From Candidatus Peregrinibacteria bacterium (GTDB taxonomy: Bacteria; Patescibacteriota; Gracilibacteria; Peribacterales; Peribacteraceae): a DNA stretch of 5,118 nucleotides. Each line of letters begins with the position of its first letter. The stretch's first letter is position 1. The stretch lies in contig VGKZ01000079.1 in NCBI GenBank assembly GCA_016866815.1, forward strand, positions 1 to 5,118, written 5' to 3'. Below, in pieces: positions 1 through 3,945 of this stretch. Under the pieces are notes generated by a model that had not been told where the DNA came from, did not search any database, and worked only from the letters and a program-made list of their open reading frames with translations. Made by a program: the position numbers and the translations under genes.

Positions 1-2
1 TG

Positions 3-92
3 GTCTGCGACGTCATCGAAAAACTTCGCGGTGCGGTAACTGATCTCCTTCACCCGCTCAGAGTATCAGGAACAGTCCATGATGCGCCATGA
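3..92 (+). CDS. Possible C-terminal tail of a convergent gene cut by the window edge (doubtful)
   Basis: Frame 3 on the plus strand is open from the window edge to a TGA at 90-92 and encodes 29 residues, beginning VCDVIEKLRG and ending TVHDAP. Codon choice resembles the genes nearby, and the stop lies 24 bp from the gpmA stop, a plausible convergent arrangement. I do not recognise the peptide. A competing reading exists on the minus strand: from a TGA at 68-66 the frame is open to the edge, with a GTG at 53-51 that has no convincing ribosome binding site. Upstream of that, a good purine-rich stretch (GAGGGGGG, 104-97) precedes an ATG at 90-88 whose frame stops after ten codons. About 90 bases cannot decide between these, so the entry is only a candidate. 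Confidence 0.25.
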   Translation, partial: VCDVIEKLRGAVTDLLHPLRVSGTVHDAP

Positions 93-116
93 AATACCCC
101 CCTCAAAAGCACCTGT

Positions 117-782
117 TTAGACCCTTCCCTCAGAGACTTGAGCCTCTTTCAGTGATGCTCCTTTTGTGACAATACCCGGCACCTCCAGAACTTCATGACT
201 CGCCATTTTCGTGCCCTCAAAACGATAGACATAGGGTGTACATAAGCCAATTTCAAGTACGGCGGTTGCATCGGGAGTGAGACCCTCCAGATTTTTGATG
301 ATGGGACGGAGGCTGTTCCCGTGCGCAGCGATGATCACTGTCTTGCCCGCGACGAGATGCGGCAGAACGTACTGCACGAAGAACGGCCACGTGCGTCGTT
401 CGCAGTCTTCTATGCTCTCCCCGTTCGGAGGACGCGTCGTGTAGCTGCGCCTCCAGAGCTGGACCTGCTTCTCACCATGCTTTGCCACAGTCTCAGCTTT
501 ATTCAGACCCTGTAAATCACCGTAGTGTCTCTCATTCAGCGCAGAATCCACTTCGACAGGAGGGTTCTGCCCTAACGTTTTCAGAATCACCGATAACGTT
601 TCCGATGCCCGTGAGAGACGGGAGGTATACGCAACATCGAACGTAAATTTTTTCAATACGGCGGCACATTTTGCGGCATCTTCCCGGCCCCGCTCCGTCA
701 ACGGCATATCCGTCCATCCGGTAAAGCGGTTCTCCAAATTCCACTGTGATTGCCCGTGACGCAAAGCGACGAGAATTCCCAT
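117..782 (-). CDS. gpmA: 2,3-bisphosphoglycerate-dependent phosphoglycerate mutase
   Basis: This enzyme interconverts 3-phosphoglycerate and 2-phosphoglycerate in glycolysis and gluconeogenesis, in the cytoplasm, through a phosphohistidine intermediate. Numbering from the ATG at 782, the family signature LRHGQSQWN is at about residues 7-15, with the phosphohistidine at His9. Arg58 lies in SRLSRASET, Glu84 in LNERHYGDLQG, WRRSYTTRPP is at about 110-119, and the second catalytic histidine, His154, is in AAHGNSLRP. The 221-residue length is slightly below the usual 230-250; the shortfall is at the C-terminal tail, and the catalytic core is complete. A GTG two codons upstream (788) is in frame. 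I prefer the ATG because it places MGILVALRHG at the usual distance from the RHG motif and because a weak extended -10 lies just upstream. The stop is TAA. The gene is divergent from the small membrane-protein gene at 842. Function is secure; the start is less so. Confidence 0.94.
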   Translation of the reverse strand: MGILVALRHGQSQWNLENRFTGWTDMPLTERGREDAAKCAAVLKKFTFDVAYTSRLSRASETLSVILKTLGQNPPVEVDSALNERHYGDLQGLNKAETVAKHGEKQVQLWRRSYTTRPPNGESIEDCERRTWPFFVQYVLPHLVAGKTVIIAAHGNSLRPIIKNLEGLTPDATAVLEIGLCTPYVYRFEGTKMASHEVLEVPGIVTKGASLKEAQVSEGRV

Positions 783-788
783 GAACAC

Positions 789-797
789 ACGGTACCA
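789..797 (-). promoter_or_regulatory. Weak extended -10 candidate for gpmA
   Basis: Read on the minus strand, TGGTACCGT has the TG-N of an extended -10 followed by a hexamer that matches the consensus at its first two and last bases. It would start transcription within a base or two of the ATG at 782, giving a leaderless message. A TTGACA on the same strand at 827-822 is 27 bp away, too far to pair with it. The evidence is mainly positional. Confidence 0.25.
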
Positions 798-813
798 CAG
801 CCGTTCGGTACTC

Positions 814-822
814 TGCTACACT
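814..822 (+). promoter_or_regulatory. Extended -10 promoter for the small membrane-protein gene
   Basis: TGCTACACT combines an extended -10 TG-N with TACACT (four of six consensus bases, including TA and the final T). No recognisable -35 lies 16-18 bp upstream, which is tolerable for extended -10 promoters. The start of transcription would be near 829, leaving a leader of about 13 bases. The box is nearly identical to TGCTACTCT ahead of the glycosyltransferase gene at 3946, which raises confidence in both. Confidence 0.42.
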
Positions 823-841
823 GTCAACAATAGGCGACACC

Positions 842-1159
842 ATGGACATTCATCAGCTCTCCCGCCGGCGTTATGGTTCCACAGTCTTCTGGGCAGTGAT
901 TGCGAGCATCGTCGTCGTCGGCGGCGCAGCCGCTCTCGGCAGGGCAACCATGAACATCAAAGGCGCACTCACCGAAAAGCCCGATATCGCGGTATACCTG
1001 CTTCTTCCGGAGGAAGGGATAACGAATGTTGAGCTGCTCCGGGAACGGGAGAATGAACGTCACTACCTTGTGCAAACGAAGGAAGGCCCCAAGCTTGTCG
1101 TGCTGCGGAAGGGCGAGGAGAAGTGGTACGTATCGCTGCTAGAGAAACTCAGAGAGTAA
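842..1159 (+). CDS. Small single-pass membrane protein of unknown function
   Basis: This 105-residue protein matches no family I know. Residues 1-11 are polar and basic (RRR at 8-10). Residues about 12-33 form one hydrophobic transmembrane segment (VFWAVIASIVVVGG), and the remaining 70 residues are charged. The positive residues before the helix suggest the N-terminus is cytoplasmic and the C-terminal domain lies outside the membrane. That domain (NIKGALTEKPDIAVYLLL, then EEKWYVSLLEKLRE) alternates short hydrophobic runs with charged turns, as in a small alpha/beta fold, and has no cysteines. The start ATG is preceded by a modest AGGCGA at 832-837. The TAA stop lies inside the end of the convergent glycosyltransferase gene, an 11-bp overlap. 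A membrane anchor, balanced codon use and a promoter-like upstream box make it a real gene, but its role cannot be read from the sequence. Confidence 0.78.
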   Translation: MDIHQLSRRRYGSTVFWAVIASIVVVGGAAALGRATMNIKGALTEKPDIAVYLLLPEEGITNVELLRERENERHYLVQTKEGPKLVVLRKGEEKWYVSLLEKLRE

Positions 1160-1931
1160 TGAAGGCGCGCGGTGCCTCTCTCCCCCATCGGAGAACGAGG
1201 AGTGGGAACACGACGACTGCATTCCAGATGCGTCCGATTCGTTTCGGCTGCAGGACAAGTCTCCACAGCCATTCCAGTCCAAGTACACGCAGCAACTTCG
1301 GCGCACGGCGTATGCGACCTGCAATGAAATCAAACGTGCCGCCCACCCCCATAGCCACTCTGACGGTTGTGAGCCGCAAGAGGGTTTCCGCAATCCAGAG
1401 ATCCTGCGCAGGTGCACCGAATGCCACAAGGAGAAGATGTGCTCCCGATGCATTGATCTTCGCGATGATGGCATCGCATTCAGCCTGCGACGGGCTTCCT
1501 TCGTACACACCTGCAACACGGAGATCAGGATTTTTTTTCTTCAGAATTTCCGACGCCCTACCCCCTACCCCCTCTCTTCCTCCTAGAAAGAACACCCCAT
1601 GTCCGGAATCCAACCGTGTGCAAACTTGCTCAACACAATCCACTCCCGGTACCCGCGACGGAAACTCCTGACCCGACATCCGTGCGGCAATCAATAGACC
1701 TGTACTATCCGGCAAACGCAGTGCGGCATTGTTGAGAACATCTCGGAACTCGGCATTATGCGACGCCTCCACGAGCATCTCATTGTTCGGCGTCACGACG
1801 TGGCGCTTTCCAGCCTCGCTGAGCATGGAAAGAATGCGGTCCTGAGCGGCTTCCGCCGTCACCGGATCGATGTGAACGCCGAGGAGGGAAACTGCAGCAG
1901 GCAAGATGTCGACAGGAACGCTATACACCAT
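1149..1931 (-). CDS. WecG/TagA/CpsF-family glycosyltransferase (GT26)
   Basis: Enzymes of this family transfer a sugar, typically N-acetylmannosamine or its uronic acid, from a UDP donor to an undecaprenyl-linked acceptor at the cytoplasmic membrane face during synthesis of wall teichoic acid, enterobacterial common antigen or exopolysaccharide. Family landmarks occur in order in the 260-residue product: TPNNEML (47-53), LRLPDSTGLL (71-80; Asp75 corresponds to the proposed catalytic aspartate), SRVPGVD (92-98), FFLGG (114-118), FGAPAQDLWI (171-180), GVGGTFDFIAG (195-205) and RRAPKLLRVLGLEWLWRL (208-225). The tail has a basic stretch and a hydrophobic run (VVVFPLLVLRW) consistent with membrane association. 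Where many members read PDG, this one reads PDSTG. The sugar and acceptor cannot be named from sequence. The stop is TGA. The start at 1931 is the first possible one after an in-frame TAG at 1937-1935. Confidence 0.93.
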   Translation of the reverse strand: MVYSVPVDILPAAVSLLGVHIDPVTAEAAQDRILSMLSEAGKRHVVTPNNEMLVEASHNAEFRDVLNNAALRLPDSTGLLIAARMSGQEFPSRVPGVDCVEQVCTRLDSGHGVFFLGGREGVGGRASEILKKKNPDLRVAGVYEGSPSQAECDAIIAKINASGAHLLLVAFGAPAQDLWIAETLLRLTTVRVAMGVGGTFDFIAGRIRRAPKLLRVLGLEWLWRLVLQPKRIGRIWNAVVVFPLLVLRWGREAPRAFITL

Positions 1932-1936
1932 ATACT
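1909..1936 (+). promoter_or_regulatory. Sigma70-type promoter for the DsbA-like lipoprotein gene
   Basis: TCGACA (1909-1914, five of six with TTGACA) and TATACT (1931-1936, five of six with TATAAT) are separated by 16 bp. Transcription would begin about 7 bp past the -10, near 1943, right at the ATG at 1945, so the message would be leaderless. The promoter lies within the first codons of the divergent glycosyltransferase gene, and its -10 overlaps that gene's start codon. Confidence 0.6.
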
Positions 1937-1956
1937 ACCCGCGCATGGCCTCCTCC
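1935..1956 (-). promoter_or_regulatory. Strong Shine-Dalgarno followed by a three-codon mini-ORF ahead of the GT26 gene
   Basis: On the minus strand a near-perfect Shine-Dalgarno, GGAGGAGG (1956-1949), is followed after CC by ATG CGC GGG TAG (1946-1935). This is a three-codon reading frame in the same frame as the glycosyltransferase gene. After the TAG come one TAT codon and then the gene's own ATG at 1931, which has no ribosome binding site at normal distance. Reinitiation after the mini-ORF, or a nonsense change near the original start, would both explain the layout. Confidence 0.4.
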
Positions 1957-2652
1957 AAGCACCTTCCGGCACTTTCTCTTGCCATGAGCATCCTGCTCTG
2001 CGCCTGCACGTTGCCCGTGCCGCCTGCAAACGACGATGCTTCGGCACCGGCGAATGCAGAATCGGAAGTGGAACTCGTGGAAGAAGTCTTCGAGGAAGCA
2101 GCATCGTCACCTCCGGCGAAAGCTGAAGTGGTTACAGAAAAACTACTGCCGTCGGGTTTCCTGCAGGTCGGTCGTGACACGGCCCCCGTGACGCTCCGCA
2201 TGTTCACCGAACATCACTGCCGCTACTGCAAAGATTTCCATGAAGACCACATGCCGCTGCTGGAAGAGGAATTCATCGCCACGGGACAGGTGAAGATGGA
2301 GATCGGCATTCTCACACTGAAGAAATACTTAGACAGCGACCTCGCAGCAATGGGACTCCTCTGCGCCGGAGCGCAGGGCAAAGGCCTCGCGATGCACGGC
2401 TTGCTCTTCGCATCGGTCATCAATGCACAATCACTCCCGAAGCTCTCCGATACGCTGAAGATGGATACCAAAGCGTTCAATGCCTGTCTAAAGAGCGAGG
2501 GAACGAAGGCGACACTCACGGCGATGGAGTCACTCGCACAGTCTCTGGATGTCACGCTGGTTCCGACATTCTTCATCAATGGCGAAAAGTCTGTGGGGCT
2601 TCCGTACTATGCAGATTTGCGAGGGGCAATTGAGGAGAAATTAGGCGAATGA
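1945..2652 (+). CDS. DsbA/thioredoxin-fold lipoprotein, probable extracytoplasmic thiol-disulfide oxidoreductase
   Basis: The 235-residue product has a short lipoprotein signal (LSLAMSILLCAC) with the likely lipidated cysteine at residue 21. An acidic, Ala/Pro-rich linker follows (about 25-67, including EVELVEEVFEE), then a thioredoxin-fold domain. The active site is CRYC at 92-95 in TEHHCRYCKDFHEDH, directly after the first strand (APVTLRMF). The helical insertion typical of DsbA-like proteins follows, and the cis-proline loop is LVPTFFING (Pro207). This layout resembles the DsbA_2/Thioredoxin_4 group, such as BdbD, which oxidises or isomerises disulfides in exported proteins. Two further cysteines (140, 181) might form a structural disulfide. 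An in-frame ATG at 1906 would add 13 residues and spoil the signal peptide. No Shine-Dalgarno precedes 1945, but a promoter places the transcript start there. No DsbB/VKOR partner is in view. The fold is secure; the direction of the redox reaction is not. Confidence 0.9.
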   Translation: MASSKHLPALSLAMSILLCACTLPVPPANDDASAPANAESEVELVEEVFEEAASSPPAKAEVVTEKLLPSGFLQVGRDTAPVTLRMFTEHHCRYCKDFHEDHMPLLEEEFIATGQVKMEIGILTLKKYLDSDLAAMGLLCAGAQGKGLAMHGLLFASVINAQSLPKLSDTLKMDTKAFNACLKSEGTKATLTAMESLAQSLDVTLVPTFFINGEKSVGLPYYADLRGAIEEKLGE

Positions 2653-2668
2653 ATCTGCTGCTGCACGT

Positions 2669-2680
2669 GAATAGCTATTC
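2669..2680. repeat. 12-bp perfect palindrome
   Basis: GAATAGCTATTC is a perfect palindrome beginning 17 bp after the stop of the lipoprotein gene and followed by a run of seven C. It has no loop, so it is more likely a protein-binding site or a chance event than an RNA hairpin. No T-run follows. Confidence 0.4.
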
Positions 2681-2693
2681 CCCCCCTCCACGC

Positions 2694-2711
2694 TCACTAC
2701 TCGTGTAGTGA
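2694..2711. repeat. Hairpin with 7-bp stem in the convergent intergenic region
   Basis: TCACTAC and GTAGTGA are perfectly complementary around a TCGT loop. Flanking CCCTCC-like and AGGGTGGG stretches could extend the structure imperfectly. It lies about 40 bp past the lipoprotein stop and could protect or end that transcript, but there is no T-run to support an intrinsic terminator. Confidence 0.4.
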
Positions 2712-2735
2712 CAGAGGGTGGGCGCCTCGCTTGTT

Positions 2736-2777
2736 CCGCAAAATGTGGCGCGGGGGGCGGAGGGGGCCATTTTGCGG
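2736..2777. repeat. Inverted repeat with 10-bp arms around a G-rich loop
   Basis: CCGCAAAATG (2736-2745) is the exact reverse complement of CATTTTGCGG (2768-2777). The 22-bp interior is almost pure G on the plus strand, with runs of six and five G. Nearby at 2716-2722 is GGGTGGG. The segment carries no gene: the 61-codon frame starting at 2731 is low in plausibility and made of repeat sequence. Confidence 0.55.
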
Positions 2778-2790
2778 TGCGTTTTCTTTG

Positions 2791-2823
2791 GTACTTTCTT
2801 TGTCGGGAAGACAAAGAAAGTAC
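2791..2823. repeat. Hairpin with 14-bp perfect stem between convergent genes; possible bidirectional terminator
   Basis: GTACTTTCTTTGTC (2791-2804) pairs perfectly with GACAAAGAAAGTAC (2810-2823) around a GGGAA loop. TTTCTTTG also occurs just before the stem (2783-2790), as a direct repeat of part of the left arm. The stem ends three bases from the stop of the yggU gene on the minus strand and 139 bp beyond the lipoprotein gene on the plus strand, the usual place for a shared terminator. The stem is AT-rich and no T-run follows on either strand, so a classical intrinsic terminator is not shown. From memory, similar CTTTGGTTACTTT-type hairpins recur between genes in many bacteria, so a dispersed repeat family is an alternative. 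Confidence 0.6.
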
Positions 2824-2826
2824 AAG

Positions 2827-3093
2827 TTACTGAATAACCCTAAGCAATTTCATTCTCTCTGCAGCTCCCGAAAGAATCTTGACGTTGTCTTTCGAAACAC
2901 CGAATTCCGCAGCTAAAAAACATACGAGTTCCGCATTGGCCTTTCCTCTCTCCGCCTTCGCCGCAAGATCGATCTTCACACTATCATCTGCCATACGACA
3001 CACTGCTTTTGTCTCTGCCATCCCCGGCCGGACACGAACGGTGAAGGTGACCGAACCGCGGGAAGAAAGCTCTGAAAGAAAATCATCGAACAT
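2827..3093 (-). CDS. DUF167/YggU family protein
   Basis: The 88-residue product carries the family pattern in order: FTVRVRPGM (17-25), DSVKIDLAAKAERGKANAELVCFLA with the GKAN core (at 50-53), then FGVSKDNVKILSGAAERMKLLRV with the ILSG motif at 73-76. Members are small cytoplasmic alpha/beta proteins found widely in bacteria, archaea and eukaryotes, with no settled function. The frame is open upstream to 3156, but that extension lies wholly inside the end of trmD; starting at 3093 gives MFDDFLSEL and normal family length. The ATG is one base past the trmD TAG, so the two genes are almost certainly co-transcribed and translationally coupled. The purine-rich GGAGGAAGGG inside trmD (3117-3108) is too far upstream to be a normal ribosome binding site. 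The gene ends just before a strong hairpin. Confidence 0.87.
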   Translation of the reverse strand: MFDDFLSELSSRGSVTFTVRVRPGMAETKAVCRMADDSVKIDLAAKAERGKANAELVCFLAAEFGVSKDNVKILSGAAERMKLLRVIQ

Positions 3094-3094
3094 A

Positions 3095-3799
3095 CTATGA
3101 GAGATTACCCTTCCTCCATTCCTCAATCTTCCCGTGATTCCCCGACACCAACACATCCGGAACCTTCAGTCCGCGAAACTCCTCCGGCCGCGTGTAGTGC
3201 GGGTATTCCTTCTTACGATCGAGCTTCGCGGAAAAACTTTCTTCCTCCGCGGATACACCTTTGCCGAGAACACCGGGAATATGCCGTGAAACCGCATCGA
3301 TCAGCACCATTGCGGGAAGTTCACCGCCCGTCAGCACGTAATCGCCGATGGAAATTTCCTCATCGATCCAACCGCCCTCGATGACGCGCTGGTCCACACC
3401 TTCGTAATGACCGCAGAGCAGAATGAGCCATTCATACCGGCGTGCAATCTGCTCGACCCGCTCCTGCTCCAAACGTTTGCCCCGTGCAGAAAGGTAGATG
3501 CGGTATGGCAGATACTTGGCACCGAAGACGTCTTTGATTTTGCGCATGCCGTTGATGGCGTTGCGTCCGGCCTCGGTGACTTCTTCAATCGCCGAAACAA
3601 TGACATCTGCACGAAGCAGCATCCCCGCACCACCGCCGTACGGACTGTCATCCACCTGCTTGTAGTTCCCGATCCCCCATCGGCGAAGGTCGTGGTAGTG
3701 GATCTGGATCTTCTTTTCGGTTTGCGCACGACCGACAATGCTCTCTGTGAGAGGCCCTCTAAACATGCTGGGAAACAGTGTCAGTACGTCAATCCTCAT
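3095..3799 (-). CDS. trmD: tRNA (guanine-37-N1)-methyltransferase TrmD
   Basis: TrmD uses S-adenosylmethionine to methylate N1 of G37, next to the anticodon in tRNAs reading CNN codons, which suppresses +1 frameshifting; it is normally essential. The 234-residue product shows the SPOUT trefoil-knot hallmarks: MRIDVLTLFPSMF at the N-terminus, VDDSPYGGGAGM (49-60), LLCGHYEGVDQRV (127-139), DEEISIGDYVLTGGELPAM (146-164), the conserved Asp168 in LIDAVSRHIPGVLG, and YPHYTRP (199-205) followed by VPDVLVSGNHGKIEEWR. It is about 20 residues shorter than E. coli TrmD. The missing part is the helical tail after the WR motif, and the active site is complete. The usual rimM, rpsP and rplS neighbours are absent; yggU follows immediately. 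No Shine-Dalgarno precedes the ATG at 3799. A remnant of a second trmD 5' end lies just upstream and overlaps it as a reading frame. Confidence 0.97.
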   Translation of the reverse strand: MRIDVLTLFPSMFRGPLTESIVGRAQTEKKIQIHYHDLRRWGIGNYKQVDDSPYGGGAGMLLRADVIVSAIEEVTEAGRNAINGMRKIKDVFGAKYLPYRIYLSARGKRLEQERVEQIARRYEWLILLCGHYEGVDQRVIEGGWIDEEISIGDYVLTGGELPAMVLIDAVSRHIPGVLGKGVSAEEESFSAKLDRKKEYPHYTRPEEFRGLKVPDVLVSGNHGKIEEWRKGNLS

Positions 3800-3810
3800 C
3801 TGTAGAACAG

Positions 3811-3890
3811 GAACATGCTTGCCCCTCCGTAGCTCCGCACAAGCGGAGCGAAGGGGGGCCGGGAAAAAGGGTCAAAACATCGATCCGCAT
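3811..3890 (-). pseudogene. Interrupted 5' end of a second, diverged trmD
   Basis: From the ATG at 3890 the minus strand encodes MRIDVLTLFP, identical to TrmD residues 1-10. Compared with the intact gene 91 bp downstream, 23 of 30 bases match, and all seven differences are synonymous, in seven separate codons. The frame is broken at 3860 by a 41-bp insert (3860-3820) carrying a hairpin. After the insert, AGC ATG TTC (3819-3811) restores the next three TrmD residues, Ser-Met-Phe, in a shifted frame. Read straight through without correction, the frame runs 33 codons and stops at TGA 3791-3789, overlapping the intact trmD start by 11 bases. It could thus be a dead remnant or a translated leader coupled to trmD. 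The match is seen directly; its origin (gene replacement, duplication or assembly join) is inferred. Confidence 0.7.
3821..3859. repeat. Palindromic element (hairpin) inserted in the trmD remnant
   Basis: The plus strand has GCTCCGC (3832-3838), loop ACAA, GCGGAGC (3843-3849) as a perfect 7-bp inner stem. Beyond a three-by-three internal loop (GTA opposite GAA), an outer stem of about seven pairs forms between GCCCC-T-CC (3821-3828, one bulged T) and GGGGGGC (3853-3859). It separates codons 10 and 11 of the trmD remnant, which defines its limits as about 41 bp. The pattern CTCCGTAGC...GCGAAGGNGG resembles small palindromes I recall as abundant between genes of candidate-phyla bacteria; this is from memory and not checked. 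There is no T-run, so a terminator is unlikely. Confidence 0.7.
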
Positions 3891-3899
3891 GGAAACAGA

Positions 3900-3905
3900 A
3901 TTATA
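3900..3905 (-). promoter_or_regulatory. Perfect -10 box TATAAT upstream of trmD and its remnant
   Basis: The minus strand reads TATAAT at 3905-3900, with no convincing -35 at 16-18 bp. Transcription would start near 3893, only two or three bases before the remnant ATG at 3890 and about 94 bases before the intact trmD ATG. The hairpin element would then lie in the trmD leader RNA. Confidence 0.5.
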
Positions 3906-3923
3906 GGGATACGAGGGCATTTT

Positions 3924-3932
3924 TGCTACTCT
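3924..3932 (+). promoter_or_regulatory. Extended -10 promoter for the GT2 gene
   Basis: TGCTACTCT has the extended -10 TG-N and a hexamer like the TACACT ahead of the 842 gene. Transcription would start near 3939, giving a leader of about seven bases before the ATG at 3946; no Shine-Dalgarno is present. It lies back to back with the trmD -10, 18 bp apart. Confidence 0.45.
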
Positions 3933-3942
3933 GCTTAGCAGA
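3930..3942. repeat. 13-bp inverted repeat over the GT2 transcription start
   Basis: TCTGC-TTA-GCAGA is a perfect inverted repeat with 5-bp arms. It overlaps the last bases of the proposed -10 and spans the expected transcription start, a position suited to an operator. The arms are short enough for chance. Confidence 0.35.
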
Positions 3943-3945
3943 CTT

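Noticed and set aside
51..80. In-frame TGA after ATG GAC TGT TCC on the minus strand, suggesting selenocysteine or TGA read as glycine
   Set aside because: Several well-supported genes end at TGA exactly where their families end, so code 25 is not supported. No SECIS-like hairpin follows, and the downstream peptide is unrecognised.
822..827. TTGACA on the minus strand as a -35 for gpmA
   Set aside because: No acceptable -10 lies 15-19 bp downstream; the nearest candidate hexamer is 27 bp away.
1123..1671. 182-codon plus-strand open frame
   Set aside because: Lies antisense to the clear GT26 gene; its product is rich in Arg, Ser, Thr and Pro with no motif, as expected for a shadow frame.
1906..1944. 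Start of the lipoprotein gene at the ATG at 1906
   Set aside because: Adds 13 polar and aromatic residues before the signal peptide, overlaps the divergent gene, and would need transcription to start upstream of the recognisable promoter.
2748..2766. G-quadruplex in the G-rich loop
   Set aside because: Only two long G runs are close together; the other GGG runs are about 30 bp away, so no canonical quadruplex pattern is present.
2731..2916. 61-codon plus-strand open frame (starts MFRKMW)
   Set aside because: Built from the inverted repeats and then antisense to yggU; no ribosome binding site or recognisable domain.
3094..3156. Longer N-terminus for the yggU product starting at 3156
   Set aside because: The added 21 residues are wholly inside trmD in another frame and do not match the family; the ATG at 3093 gives the expected length.
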